Assembly: GCF_014645135.1 (NCBI RefSeq)
Contig: NZ_BMLH01000003.1
Coordinates: 62,001-126,000, forward strand
DNA length: 64,000 nt
Origin: Rheinheimera tangshanensis
Lineage (GTDB): Bacteria > Pseudomonadota > Gammaproteobacteria > Enterobacterales > Alteromonadaceae
Reading direction: 5' to 3'
Shown: piece by piece, positions 25,080-34,225 of the stretch
Position numbering within the stretch: the first letter of the stretch is position 1
How the letters are laid out: each line of letters begins with the position of its first letter
The notes under the pieces: generated by a model
Told to the model about the DNA's origin: nothing
Databases searched by the model: none
What the model saw: the letters and a program-made list of their open reading frames with translations, nothing else
Position numbers and translations under genes: made by a program

Positions 25080-26573
25080 TCAGTTGATTTTCTGGAATGT
25101 CATTTCATTAAAAGACAGGCTGGTGACTTTTTTACCATCAAGCTTAAAGTTGGCGATTTCTCCTGAGTTGGGTACCCAGCCTAGCCGTATTGCATCGGGT
25201 TGGTCATAGCCAGTCGCCACAGTCTGTAGTTCTCCCCATTGCAGTTGCGGTTGCTGTTTGTCGGTCAGTGTCAGTTGAATATCACCCAGTTGCGGGTGGC
25301 GATAGGTGCCTACATAAGCTGCTGCAGGCAAAGACAGCTGAAAAGTACGCCCCTGAATTTTTTGCTGCTCTTTTAGCACGGCTTTTGGCAGGCCAGCTGC
25401 TTTTACCCACAAATCGTCAAAGCGGGCGGCAACTTTGGTTTTTATATTGGCTTCGTTCAGTAACAAACCATAACTGTAATCGGCAATCAGATTAGTGACA
25501 TGGCCACTTAAAAAGTCTTCGTTGTTCAGCACCACTAAACCAATATTTTTCTCCGGAATAAAAGACAAGTGAGCGTGAAAACCAGCAAAACTGCCAAAAT
25601 GATGCAGCATGCGCTCACCTTTGTAGTCACCGCTGTACCAGCCCCAGGCGTAACCTGAGCGTTTAAAATCGTTGTAGTTGCTGTCTGTGACCACTTCGGT
25701 CTGTTGTGCTTTTTTAATTACAGTTTCAGGAAAAACTGAGTTGCCATCTTGCATTTGCGCTATTAAAAATTTGGCCAGATCCGGCGCTGTGGCCAGCATG
25801 CCACCCGCCGCATGCATAGTCCGATCGGTTTTTTGCAGATACAACTCTTGTGCTGGGTTGGGGCTCATTGCTGAATAAGGTTTAGCCAGCATCCAGTTTT
25901 TGCGCTTCGCTTCGCTGACCAAAGTGGAGCTGTGCTGCATCTGCAGTGGTGTAAAAATCAGTGTTTGTAGCTGTTGTTGCCAGCTGAGATCAGACTGCTG
26001 ATCCAGCCAGGTACTGAGGATGTTGTAGCCCACATTGCTGTAATTAAACTGGCCTGTTTTGCTTTCTGCATCCGGATAGGACCCGGCCACCAGAGCTTTT
26101 AAAGAGGCTGGGGTGTGAATGCCGCTATAAGCTGTGGCCCAGACTAAAGGCTGATTATCCAGACCAGACTGATGCGTCAGCAGTTGTTTGATTGAAATTT
26201 TACTGACATCAACACCCCTGAATTGAGTATCGGCAAACATCTGTTGTAAGGAGGTGTTGGTGCTCAGTTTATTTTGCTGTTCCAGCAACAAGGTGGCAAA
26301 AGCGGTAAAAGGTTTAGTAGCCGAAGCAATATAAAACACAGTGTCTGGCTGGACTTTTTGCCGGGCTTTGATGTCAGCATAACCAAAGTAGCCCTGATAC
26401 AGCACTTTGCCATCTTGCACCAGGGCTATTGCTGTTCCTGACTGAAGCTTGGTTTGAGTCTTAGTTTTTTCAATCAGTTGTTCCAATGGGGCAAAATCTT
26501 TGTTGCCAACTGCATAGGCTGAATGCATAACAAAGGCCGAACTTGCCAGCAGGCCGAGAATGATGTTGTTCAT
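25080..26573 (-). CDS. Beta-lactamase-fold serine hydrolase (class C/PBP4-like)
   Basis: 497 residues with a signal peptide (cleavage after SAYA, near residue 21). The active-site set of the class C beta-lactamase/esterase superfamily is present: S84-A-T-K87 (nucleophile and base), Y178-S-N180, and H325-F-G327 in place of KTG. Such HxG members are usually D-aminopeptidases or esterases rather than true beta-lactamases. A C-terminal lipocalin-like domain of about 110 residues (AAAYVGTYRHPQLGDIQL) follows. The ATG overlaps the TGA of the upstream TrmB-type regulator gene (ATGA), so the two are translationally coupled and this protein is probably part of that regulator's target operon. Confidence 0.85.
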   Translation of the reverse strand: MNNIILGLLASSAFVMHSAYAVGNKDFAPLEQLIEKTKTQTKLQSGTAIALVQDGKVLYQGYFGYADIKARQKVQPDTVFYIASATKPFTAFATLLLEQQNKLSTNTSLQQMFADTQFRGVDVSKISIKQLLTHQSGLDNQPLVWATAYSGIHTPASLKALVAGSYPDAESKTGQFNYSNVGYNILSTWLDQQSDLSWQQQLQTLIFTPLQMQHSSTLVSEAKRKNWMLAKPYSAMSPNPAQELYLQKTDRTMHAAGGMLATAPDLAKFLIAQMQDGNSVFPETVIKKAQQTEVVTDSNYNDFKRSGYAWGWYSGDYKGERMLHHFGSFAGFHAHLSFIPEKNIGLVVLNNEDFLSGHVTNLIADYSYGLLLNEANIKTKVAARFDDLWVKAAGLPKAVLKEQQKIQGRTFQLSLPAAAYVGTYRHPQLGDIQLTLTDKQQPQLQWGELQTVATGYDQPDAIRLGWVPNSGEIANFKLDGKKVTSLSFNEMTFQKIN

Positions 26574-27451
26574 GATGGCTCCTGATCGTCTGTAAGTGGC
26601 TTGGTGTTGTAACGCTGCTGGTACTGTTGACGGTAGTGCTGAAATACCTGATTTTGCGTGGTAAAAGGGTGCAGATGTGCGGTGTTTTGCAAAATCTGTT
26701 GTGCCAGTTCCAGATTGGATTGGCTTAGCGCTTGTTTTAGTTCGGTCAGGATCAACTCATAAGCCAGGCCTGAAAATATATTCATATTCATCAGGGCACT
26801 GCTGCTCTTAAAGGCTTGGATCAAGTCTTTTTTGTTGGAGTGCAGTAACGCCGTCACAAAATGCCGGCCATCAGCACTGAGCTTAAAACGGATGGTGTCG
26901 GTTCTGGCATACACTTCTGTGCCATTTTGCCTTAAGGTCAGGAGCACTCCGGGTAAACTCACTTTTTCATAGACTTTCAGCCGCACTTCAACGCCTCGTG
27001 CGGCGGCCTGTTGCAGTGCTTCGGCAAAATACATCAGCGCGTCAGGTTCTATGTCCGCCAGAATTAAATGCTGTGCTCTGTGGATAAAAGCTAAGGTTTC
27101 AGACCGCACCTGGTCCAGATTACTTAACTGATACACTTGTTCGTTTTCATCCGGCTCAGGCAAGGCATCCAGTTGTTCGGCCAAAGCCTCTATGGTCTGA
27201 CTAAACTTGCGTTGTTCACTGTCCAGCAACTGGCGCCAGGGCACGGCGCAGTAAATTTTTTTATCCTGATGGGTCTGGATCACTGCGCCTTTTTGCGTCA
27301 ATGACTCCAGGCCTTTGTACACATTGGCAACGGCTTTATTGATCTGTTTGGCCACTGCATAGCCTGTCATTTCGCCTTGAGTTAAAAGTGCAAGGTAGAG
27401 ATCAGTTTCAAGCTCGGTAAAACCCAGTTGATTTAATGGAATTTTAGACAT
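26570..27451 (-). CDS. TrmB-family transcriptional regulator
   Basis: 293 residues. The N-terminal winged helix (QLGFTELETDLYLALLTQGEMTGYAVAKQI, then AVANVYKGLESLTQKGAV) is the TrmB/HTH pattern. A short coiled coil (SQTIEALAEQLDALP) and a PLD-like/TrmB effector domain (AFIHRAQHLILADIEPDALMYF) follow. TrmB regulators usually sense sugars in archaea; bacterial members are less well known. It starts the operon with the serine hydrolase. A perfect 11-bp-arm inverted repeat lies 16 bp before its start codon and is a natural candidate for autoregulation. Confidence 0.85.
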   Translation of the reverse strand: MSKIPLNQLGFTELETDLYLALLTQGEMTGYAVAKQINKAVANVYKGLESLTQKGAVIQTHQDKKIYCAVPWRQLLDSEQRKFSQTIEALAEQLDALPEPDENEQVYQLSNLDQVRSETLAFIHRAQHLILADIEPDALMYFAEALQQAAARGVEVRLKVYEKVSLPGVLLTLRQNGTEVYARTDTIRFKLSADGRHFVTALLHSNKKDLIQAFKSSSALMNMNIFSGLAYELILTELKQALSQSNLELAQQILQNTAHLHPFTTQNQVFQHYRQQYQQRYNTKPLTDDQEPS

Positions 27452-27467
27452 TCTTTCGTACTTGTTT

Positions 27468-27497
27468 TTTAGTAGTATTTTAAGCTACTACTAAAAT
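27468..27497. promoter_or_regulatory. Inverted repeat: candidate TrmB-type operator
   Basis: Perfect arms TTTTAGTAGTA (27468-27478) and TACTACTAAAA (27487-27497) with an 8-bp spacer, directly upstream of the regulator start at 27451. Position and symmetry fit an operator for the dimeric regulator. Confidence 0.55.
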
Positions 27498-27771
27498 GAA
27501 GCTTGAGCAAATACCTTGTGTAACTTTTGATGTCAGTTTAGTTTGTCTGAACAGGAGCTGTGTCTTCCAAAGCGATGCAAAGGGCAGAGCATTAGAGTCT
27601 GTGGAGGGGCAAGTTGTATTCATGCAAAGATGTCGCACAGAAGTTGATGCAGTTGATGCGGAACAGGCCGCAGATGTCTGCGCAATCTCAACCATAACAT
27701 CGAATCAAGTTTGCTGTGCCCTCAGGCACAGCTCCAATAGATAGCAGTTGGTGGTGAACTCCCTGAGTTGT
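27498..27771. other. Gene-free stretch with one hairpin
   Basis: Between the TrmB-type operator and the oxidoreductase stop codon no credible gene is seen; the short frames here have no ribosome site or recognisable product. A perfect 8-bp hairpin (GCTGTGCC / GGCACAGC, 27713-27732) follows the oxidoreductase gene and may stabilise or end its transcript, although there is no T tract. Confidence 0.4.
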
Positions 27772-28779
27772 TTATTCAGCTGCTACAGTGACAACCACTT
27801 TGCCATTATTGCTTGCCGTTGCTACTTTTTCATAAGCCTGCTCTATGTGGCCAAAGTCAAACTCTTCCGGATCAAGTCGCACAGCGAGCAGCCCTTGTTC
27901 TGTCAGTTGGCTGGCACGGCGCAAAATAGCGCCATGTTGTGCTCTGTGTTGACCTGTTAATAACGGCAGTAAAGTGAACACACCTGAGTAGCTGGCGGCT
28001 TTGAATGATAAAGGCGCTATGCTATGTGTACCCCAGCCGAGACTGCTAACTACATGGCCCGTATAAGTTTTTACCGACTGAAAAGCCAGATCCAGACTAG
28101 TGCCGCCCATAGTGTTGTAGACAATATCAAAGCCTGTGTTGTTGGTATGTTCGGCCAGATACTGCGCTACAGTGGTGTGCCGATAGTCGATAAATACAGC
28201 ACCGAGAGAACGGATATAGTCAGCATCTTTGGCTGAAGCTGTGGCATAAACTTCTGCACCAAAAGCTTTAGCGAGTTGAACTGCGACATGACCGACACCA
28301 CCAGCACCGCCTTGCACCAGCACTTTATGTCCTGCTGCGACTTTGGCTCTGTCTATCAAACCTTCCCAGGCTGTGATCACCACCAAAGGCATTGCAGCGG
28401 CCTGACGCAGGCTGATATTAGATGGAGCTTTGGCCAGAAAGTCCGCATCCACTAACTGATACTGAGCTAAGGAACCCTGCTGACCTGCTACACCTCCCGT
28501 CATGCCGTACACTTTGTCGCCTTTTACAAAGTGATGGATATCAGAGCCTGTTGCTACCACTTCACCTGCCATATCTATGCCCAATACCGCAGGAAAAGGC
28601 TGTTTAGCATGGGCTGCCAGTCCTGCTCTGATTTTCAAATCCAGTGGGTTGATGCCACTGGCTGCTACTTTTACCAACACCTGGCCTGGTCCGGGTTGAG
28701 GAATAGATTGTTGGATTAACTTGAAACTGCCGTTGGCTTCACTGATTTGTAGGGCTTGCATGCTGTATTGAGTGCTCAT
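27772..28779 (-). CDS. Zinc-free MDR oxidoreductase (quinone reductase-like)
   Basis: 335 residues of the medium-chain dehydrogenase/reductase fold. The N-terminal GroES-like half reads PGPGQVLVKVAASGINPLDLKIRAG, with LGIDMAGEVVATG; the Cys/His zinc ligands of true alcohol dehydrogenases are absent, as in quinone oxidoreductases. The Rossmann half has VQGGAGGVGHVAVQLAKAFGAEVYATAS, the NADPH-binding motif of the QOR group. GAGGA precedes the ATG. It is divergent from a LysR gene with a 133-bp shared region holding repeated ATGCAT half-sites, so that regulator probably controls it. It probably reduces quinones or enones; the substrate is not readable. Confidence 0.88.
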   Translation of the reverse strand: MSTQYSMQALQISEANGSFKLIQQSIPQPGPGQVLVKVAASGINPLDLKIRAGLAAHAKQPFPAVLGIDMAGEVVATGSDIHHFVKGDKVYGMTGGVAGQQGSLAQYQLVDADFLAKAPSNISLRQAAAMPLVVITAWEGLIDRAKVAAGHKVLVQGGAGGVGHVAVQLAKAFGAEVYATASAKDADYIRSLGAVFIDYRHTTVAQYLAEHTNNTGFDIVYNTMGGTSLDLAFQSVKTYTGHVVSSLGWGTHSIAPLSFKAASYSGVFTLLPLLTGQHRAQHGAILRRASQLTEQGLLAVRLDPEEFDFGHIEQAYEKVATASNNGKVVVTVAAE

Positions 28780-28863
28780 CTGAATGTCCTCTGCTGTGTT
28801 CGGCGCCCTGTTATTGGGCTGAATGCAGTATTGCCCATGCTTAAAAGAGCTGAAATCAACTAA

Positions 28864-28892
28864 TATGCATTGATGCTATGCGAAAATGCATG
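28864..28892. promoter_or_regulatory. Candidate LysR operator between MDR and LysR genes
   Basis: Two ATGCAT palindromes (28865-28870 and 28886-28891) with a further GCTATGC between them, about 20 bp before the LysR start. Dyad spacing is in the range of LysR-type sites. Confidence 0.4.
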
Positions 28893-28912
28893 AGTAAGTT
28901 GAAGAGGCAGCT

Positions 28913-29779
28913 ATGGAACATTTGGACTGGAGCGATATCCGTTTATTTCTGGCGGTGGCGGAGCAGGGCACTTTAACGGCAGCTGCACGTGCTGTAGGTT
29001 TTACTCAGCCCACTTTAGGCCGACGAATTCAAAGCCTGGAGCAGAGTTTGGGGTTGAAGCTGTTTCAGCGCACAACAGAAGGCTTTCTGTTGACCGAGGC
29101 CGGGCTGGCTTTATTGCCTGCAGCTAAACGTATGGCCGAAGAAGCGGATGCGGCGATGCGGCAGTTGGCCGGTCAGGAAGTAAAACTGACAGGGACCTTA
29201 CGTATTTCGTCTTTTGACTGGTTTAGTCATTCTGTTTTGACGGACTGCTGTGCTGAATTTTTACAGTTGCACCCAGATGTCAGCATAGAGCTTCTTAATG
29301 ACAGCAGACTGTTTAATCTGGCGCGGCGTGAGGCGGATCTGGTATTCAGGCTGCAGGCTTTTGATGAGCCGGATATAGCGCAGCGTCAGCTGCTATTGCT
29401 GGATTATGGCTTGTATGCTGCCGCTGATTTTGACCTGAGTTTGCTCAACACGCCAGAGCAGCTCAAATTGATCAGCATGGATAATTATTTTAGTGATTTA
29501 CCCGACGTGGTCTGGCTTAACAACCAGTTTCCGGGCGCAAAGCTGGCGTTTAGCAGCAATAGCAGAGAAGCGCAGGCCAGATTGTGTGTCGCGGGGCTTG
29601 GGCTTGCCGTGTTACCTGTGCGGCTGGCTGAGCAAATGCAGGGATTGCAGCAACTGCCTGTTGCCAGTGCGCCGCCATCACGGCCTATCTGGTTGGGCTA
29701 TCATCAGGATTTACGCCATCAACGCAGGCTTAGAGCTTTTATAGACTTTATAACGCAAAGGCTTGGTGCTGCTAAATAG
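28913..29779 (+). CDS. LysR-family transcriptional regulator
   Basis: 288 residues. The N-terminal winged helix (DIRLFLAVAEQGTLTAAARAVGFTQPTLGRRIQSLEQSLGLKLFQRT) is the textbook LysR domain at residues 5-60, followed by a periplasmic-binding-protein-like effector domain from about 90. AGAGG precedes the ATG. Divergent to the MDR oxidoreductase, which is its most likely target. The gene ends at a strong bidirectional terminator shared with pntB. Confidence 0.9.
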   Translation: MEHLDWSDIRLFLAVAEQGTLTAAARAVGFTQPTLGRRIQSLEQSLGLKLFQRTTEGFLLTEAGLALLPAAKRMAEEADAAMRQLAGQEVKLTGTLRISSFDWFSHSVLTDCCAEFLQLHPDVSIELLNDSRLFNLARREADLVFRLQAFDEPDIAQRQLLLLDYGLYAAADFDLSLLNTPEQLKLISMDNYFSDLPDVVWLNNQFPGAKLAFSSNSREAQARLCVAGLGLAVLPVRLAEQMQGLQQLPVASAPPSRPIWLGYHQDLRHQRRLRAFIDFITQRLGAAK

Positions 29780-29796
29780 CTGCAGTGGTGTAAAAC

Positions 29797-29831
29797 AAAA
29801 GTCCGCCGATCATTAAATCAGGCGGACTTTT
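29797..29831. terminator. Bidirectional terminator between LysR gene and pntB
   Basis: AAAAGTCCGCC / GGCGGACTTTT stem (11 bp), 13-nt loop, T runs on both sides. Confidence 0.88.
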
Positions 29832-29856
29832 TTAGCTGGGTAGACTCAATGCCTTG

Positions 29857-31236
29857 TTACAGAGCTTTTAAAATCGCGTCCACAGTGGCTTTGGCATCGC
29901 CAAAACACATTTGGGTATTATCTTTATAAAACAATGGGTTGTTAACACCCGAGTAGCCAGTGTTCATCGAACGCTTAAACACCACTACGTTTTGTGCTTT
30001 CCAGACTTCCAGCACTGGCATGCCAGCGATAGGGCTGGTTGGGTCTTCAGCAGCTGCCGGGTTGACCGTATCGTTGGCGCCTATCACCAGCACTGTATCT
30101 GTATCAGAAAAATCTTCATTAATTTCATCCATTTCCAGTACTATGTCATAAGGCACTTTGGCTTCAGCCAGCAGCACGTTCATATGCCCGGGCATACGAC
30201 CTGCCACAGGGTGAATACCAAAACGTACTTTAATGCCACGCTCTTTGAGTTTCAGGCAAATCTCCGCCACCGGATACTGCGCCTGAGCGACCGCCATGCC
30301 ATAACCCGGCGTGATCACCACAGAGCTTGAGTTTCGTAGCAAATCCGCCACATCTTCAGCGTTGATTTCGCGGTATTCACCTTGCTCTTCGTCGCCTGAA
30401 CTTTGTTTGGCATCGACCTGACCAAAACCTCCGGCGATGACAGAGATAAAAGAGCGGTTCATCGCCTTACACATAATGTACGACAGGATAGCGCCGGACG
30501 AGCCGACCAGAGCGCCAGTGACAATGAGTAAGTCGTTCGACAGCATAAAACCTGCAGCAGCAGCGGCCCAGCCTGAGTAGGAGTTCAGCATAGACACCAC
30601 CACCGGCATATCGGCACCGCCAATAGAAGCGACCAGATGCAAACCAAAGACTAAGGCGATTAACGTCATCAGCAGCAACGCAGTTTCACCACCTTCGAAG
30701 CTGACAAAATAAACCAGCAGCAGAGCAGATGCGACTAAAGCCAGCAAATTCAGCTTATGTTTATGTGGAATACTTAATGGTTTGGAGCTGGCTATGCCAC
30801 GTAATTTGGCAAAAGCCACGATGGAACCTGAAAAGGTCACAGCGCCGATAAACACTCCCAAAAATACTTCGGTCAAATGCACTGTGAGCGCTGCACCTGC
30901 GGTTGTATGAGTTTCAAAGAAGCTGTTGTAACCCACCAGCACTGCGGCTAAACCAACAAAACTATGCAAAATGGCCACTAATTCTGGCATTTGCGTCATT
31001 TCTACTTTAAGCGCCAACCGCAGGCCTACAGCACCGCCTATCGCCAGAGCTATCACTAACGGCAACATGGCATCCATACTAACGCCCGCAATGGTGGCGA
31101 GCAGGGCTATGGTCATGCCCAAAATACCCAGCCAGTTACCGCGGCGGGCTGTTTCCTGTTTAGATAAACCGGCTAAGCTGGCAATAAAAAAAGCAGCCGC
31201 TACCAGATAGGCTGAAGTGATTAATCCTTGTGTCAT
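29857..31236 (-). CDS. pntB: NAD(P) transhydrogenase subunit beta
   Basis: 459 residues, close to the 462 of E. coli PntB. The N-terminal half has eight to nine membrane helices forming part of the proton channel (domain II). The C-terminal half is the NADP(H)-binding domain III, with [41 protein letters not shown] and [14 protein letters not shown], all family hallmarks. With PntA it couples proton entry to hydride transfer from NADH to NADP+. The ATG follows the pntA stop after 5 nt, with GGGAG inside the end of pntA, so translation is coupled. Confidence 0.96.
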   Translation of the reverse strand: MTQGLITSAYLVAAAFFIASLAGLSKQETARRGNWLGILGMTIALLATIAGVSMDAMLPLVIALAIGGAVGLRLALKVEMTQMPELVAILHSFVGLAAVLVGYNSFFETHTTAGAALTVHLTEVFLGVFIGAVTFSGSIVAFAKLRGIASSKPLSIPHKHKLNLLALVASALLLVYFVSFEGGETALLLMTLIALVFGLHLVASIGGADMPVVVSMLNSYSGWAAAAAGFMLSNDLLIVTGALVGSSGAILSYIMCKAMNRSFISVIAGGFGQVDAKQSSGDEEQGEYREINAEDVADLLRNSSSVVITPGYGMAVAQAQYPVAEICLKLKERGIKVRFGIHPVAGRMPGHMNVLLAEAKVPYDIVLEMDEINEDFSDTDTVLVIGANDTVNPAAAEDPTSPIAGMPVLEVWKAQNVVVFKRSMNTGYSGVNNPLFYKDNTQMCFGDAKATVDAILKAL

Positions 31237-31241
31237 GGCTG

Positions 31242-32774
31242 TTACTCCCCGCCTTTGGTGAACATCTTCAGCATGCGCCGTGTGACGGTAAAGCCACCTA
31301 CTATATTAATGGTGGCAATCAGTACGGCGAAAAAAGCCAGCGCCTGTACCAGCAGGGAATCGCTGCTGATTTGCAGTAAAGCGCCCAAAACTATAATGCC
31401 GGATATCGCATTGGTGACCGACATCAAAGGCGTATGCAAGGCATGAGTCACGTTCCAGACAAGGTAATACCCCACCACGCAGGAGAGTAAAAACACCGTA
31501 AAGTGTGCTAAGAAGTCGCTGGGCGCTGCGTAACCTATCCAGAGCAGTAACACTGCCGCTATGCCGATAAACCAGTTGGAACTGATTGATTTTTTCTCTG
31601 TTTTTGCAGTTGGTGCAGCACTGGCCACAACAGGTTTGGCCGCAGCTGTCACACTGATAGCTGGCGGCGGGAAGGTGACTTCCCCCTGATGTACTACAGA
31701 CATATTGCGGATAATCACATCCTGCATATCCAGTACCATCTGACCATCTTTGGTTTTACACAAGAGCTTGGCCAGATTCACCAGATTGGTGCCATAAAGC
31801 TGTGAGGACTGGGCCGCTAAACGACCTGGTAAGTCGGTGTAACCTATCACTTTGACACCTGATACCGTTTCGGTGATTTGACCTGACTTTGTGTATTCAC
31901 AGTTGCCGCCTGTGGCTGCCGCTAAATCAACAATGACAGAGCCGGGTTTCATCGAATCGACCATTTCTTTGGTGATGAGCTTTGGTGCAGGCCGGCCCGG
32001 AATAAGGGCCGTGGTGATGATAATGTCGACTTCTTTGGCCTGCGCGGCAAAAAGAGCCATTTCAGCGGCAATAAATTCATCCGACATCACTTTGGCGTAA
32101 CCACTGGATGAAGAGCCATCTTCGGCAAACTCCAGTTTTAAAAACTCACCACCCAAAGACTCAATTTGTTCTGCCACTTCAAGGCGGGTATCAAAAGCCC
32201 GCACTATAGAACCCAAAGAACGGGCCGCACCAATAGCAGCAAGACCTGCCACACCAGCGCCAATCACCAGCACTTTTGCAGGTTGCACTTTACCTGCTGC
32301 GGTAATTTGACCACTTAAAAAACGGCCAAAACTATGAGCCGCTTCAATCACAGCGCGGTAACCGGCGATATTTGACATCGAAGACAGGGCATCCAGTGAC
32401 TGAGCGCGGGAAATACGTGGCACCATATCCATCGCCAATACATTCACACCTTGAGCCGCAAGGCGCGCCACTAACTCCGGGTTTTGTGCTGGCCAGATAA
32501 AACTGACTAAGGTACTGCCTTTTTGCAGTAAATGGATTTCCTGCTCCGTCGGCGCATTGACCTTATAAATCAGCTCACTGGCCCAGAGCCTGGTGCTATC
32601 AGCTATGCTGGCACCAGCCTCTACATAAGCCTCATCGCTAAAACCTGCGCTACTGCCAGCGCCACTTTCTACCAGTACAGTAAAACCTAATTTGCGTAGC
32701 TGTTCCGTTGTCGCTGGGGTGGCCGCCACCCGGGTTTCGTCGTGCAGTTTTTCTTTGGGTATTGCAATAAACAT
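31242..32774 (-). CDS. pntA: NAD(P) transhydrogenase subunit alpha
   Basis: 510 residues from the ATG at 32774, the same length as E. coli PntA; GAGGT lies before it, and the 55-codon in-frame extension to 32939 is unlike the family. Domain I (about 1-370) binds NAD(H): [17 protein letters not shown] at the start, and [21 protein letters not shown] as the Rossmann motif. A proline/alanine-rich linker then leads to three to four membrane helices (about 405-500) forming the alpha part of the channel. First gene of pntAB. Confidence 0.96.
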   Translation of the reverse strand: MFIAIPKEKLHDETRVAATPATTEQLRKLGFTVLVESGAGSSAGFSDEAYVEAGASIADSTRLWASELIYKVNAPTEQEIHLLQKGSTLVSFIWPAQNPELVARLAAQGVNVLAMDMVPRISRAQSLDALSSMSNIAGYRAVIEAAHSFGRFLSGQITAAGKVQPAKVLVIGAGVAGLAAIGAARSLGSIVRAFDTRLEVAEQIESLGGEFLKLEFAEDGSSSSGYAKVMSDEFIAAEMALFAAQAKEVDIIITTALIPGRPAPKLITKEMVDSMKPGSVIVDLAAATGGNCEYTKSGQITETVSGVKVIGYTDLPGRLAAQSSQLYGTNLVNLAKLLCKTKDGQMVLDMQDVIIRNMSVVHQGEVTFPPPAISVTAAAKPVVASAAPTAKTEKKSISSNWFIGIAAVLLLWIGYAAPSDFLAHFTVFLLSCVVGYYLVWNVTHALHTPLMSVTNAISGIIVLGALLQISSDSLLVQALAFFAVLIATINIVGGFTVTRRMLKMFTKGGE

Positions 32775-32909
32775 CCTGACCTCTTGTCCTGTTTTCTTAT
32801 TGGATCCTGCTAAGCAGATGGATCTGTAGCCCCTATCAACCAGGATAAAGGCATAGCAGTTGAGCTGGTTGCCGCGGCTAGGTTTGCTTCTTCCTGAAGG
32901 GACTACCAC

Positions 32910-32940
32910 TGTGCTGACATAAGAAGATGATGTCAGCACA
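32910..32940. promoter_or_regulatory. Inverted repeat upstream of pntA
   Basis: TGTGCTGACAT / ATGTCAGCACA, perfect 11-bp arms with a 9-bp spacer, about 136 bp before the pntA start. Candidate operator or leader hairpin; there is no T tract on the pnt strand. Confidence 0.4.
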
Positions 32941-33057
32941 GGCTCGGTCAGGTCGTGCTGCTGCGCCAGTCTTTGTAGTGCCGAAATTACTGTTTTTTGT
33001 AGAAAAAATCGGCGTAACGACTATAGGGCAAGGTCAGACCAATTGACTAATGCCTTT

Positions 33058-33093
33058 TAGTTATAGCTTAGAGGATAGTTATAGCTTAGAGGG
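33058..33093. repeat. Tandem direct repeat, two 18-bp units
   Basis: TAGTTATAGCTTAGAGG is present twice in a row, with only the last base of the 18-bp unit differing (A, then G). Probably a slippage duplication; no function evident. Confidence 0.7.
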
Positions 33094-33158
33094 GGGCGGC
33101 AATTACAGTTTTGCCGCGAATTGAATACAGGCCGAACAGCAAAGTGGTCAGTAATAAC

Positions 33159-33188
33159 AAAAGCCCTGAGTGATACGTCAGGGCTTTT
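33159..33188 (-). terminator. Terminator of the secreted hydrolase gene
   Basis: AAAAGCCCTGA / TCAGGGCTTTT stem with an 8-nt loop, ending in T on either strand. Confidence 0.85.
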
Positions 33189-33211
33189 GCATTGCGGCTT
33201 TATTAAGAGAG

Positions 33212-34003
33212 TTATTGCGCAGTCGCTTCTGCTGCTTCAACGATAAGTTTGGCAACCTGCTCTGGTTTGGATGTCATTACCACATGAGAAGCATCTTTGA
33301 TTTCAACAATCTTTTTAGCACCAGCACGCTCTGCCATAAATTTCATTGCAGCGACCGGGATATTTTTGTCCGCTGTGCCGTAAATCGCCCATGACGGAAT
33401 TTTTTTCCAGGCAGGTGCTGCTGAAGCTTCATGCAATGCCGCTTCAGTCACCGGGCGCTGAGTGGCAGCCATTAACGCGGCTTCAGCTGCAGATACATCT
33501 GCTGCAAACTGAGTGTGGAATTTGTCCTGTTGAATGTACAAATCTTTATTGCCATCTTTTAATACCACCGGAGCCGCAAGGGTTGGGCCTAAAGTGCCAC
33601 CAGGGTAACGTCCTGATAATTCTGCAATATTTTCACCTTGTTCAGGAGCAAAAGCAGCGACATAAACTAAAGCTTTCACTTTGTCTTGGTCTGGTGCGAT
33701 TTGGCTGATCACTGAACCGCCATAGGAGTGACCGACTAAAACCACAGGCCCTTTGGTATTGGTGACTACATCTTGTAAATAAGCGGCATCACTTTTTACG
33801 CTGCGTAGCGGGTTCGCCAGAGCTATGACCGGGTAACCTTGTTCGTGCAGTTCAGACACTACACCGTTCCAACTGGATGATTCAGCAAAAGCACCGTGTA
33901 CCAATACCACTGTAGGTTTTTCAGCGGCAAAGGCGGCGGCGCCAAAGGTCAGGCCGAATGTTGCGATAGCTGTAGTGAATAAACGTGATTTGAAATGAGT
34001 CAT
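33212..34003 (-). CDS. Secreted alpha/beta-hydrolase
   Basis: 263 residues from the ATG at 34003, which has AAGGAAAC before it. The signal peptide ends AAAFA, so the protein is periplasmic. The alpha/beta-hydrolase core is complete: HGAF oxyanion motif at 36-39, nucleophile elbow GHSYGG (Ser93), an acid residue in IYGTADKNIP and the catalytic His in DASHVVMTS. It resembles the MhpC/EstC-like family of small esterases. Substrate unknown. Divergent from an AraC-type regulator with a gap of about 220 bp, which suggests regulation by that protein. Confidence 0.87.
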   Translation of the reverse strand: MTHFKSRLFTTAIATFGLTFGAAAFAAEKPTVVLVHGAFAESSSWNGVVSELHEQGYPVIALANPLRSVKSDAAYLQDVVTNTKGPVVLVGHSYGGSVISQIAPDQDKVKALVYVAAFAPEQGENIAELSGRYPGGTLGPTLAAPVVLKDGNKDLYIQQDKFHTQFAADVSAAEAALMAATQRPVTEAALHEASAAPAWKKIPSWAIYGTADKNIPVAAMKFMAERAGAKKIVEIKDASHVVMTSKPEQVAKLIVEAAEATAQ

Positions 34004-34225
34004 GTTCGTTTCCTTTTGGAGTTGCAAGCTGAGTTCGTTGGCTGCGCTCTTCTTCGTGCGCCTGCCTCATGGGTCTTTCGCTCGCTTCAGGCAAGAGGGG
34101 GTCGTTGTTTCCTCTTGGTCGCGGCTGTGAGTATAGTAAGCTGCCATTCTTTTCTTTTGGGTTCAAATGGTCTAATTTATGCAACAGATCGTCTAAATTA
34201 TTGATTTTCGGATCTGGAGAAAAGT

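Larger units (their letters stand above)
32775..33211. other. Gene-free stretch upstream of pntAB
   Basis: 437 bp without a credible gene. It contains a perfect 11-bp-arm inverted repeat (32910-32940), a tandem duplication of 17-18 bp (33058-33093) and the terminator of the hydrolase gene (33159-33188). The pnt promoter should lie here but no convincing -35/-10 pair was identified. Confidence 0.5.

Noticed and set aside
27480-27695. 71-codon minus-strand frame upstream of the TrmB-type gene
   Set aside because: It runs into the inverted repeat, has no ribosome site, and the product is Ser/Thr/Cys-rich noise.
29911-30330. 139-codon frame antisense to pntB
   Set aside because: Shadow frame of a strongly coding gene; no independent signals.
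32775-32939. N-terminal extension of PntA
   Set aside because: PntA homologues start at the ATG at 32774 with a good ribosome site; the extension runs through the 11-bp inverted repeat and is unlike any PntA.
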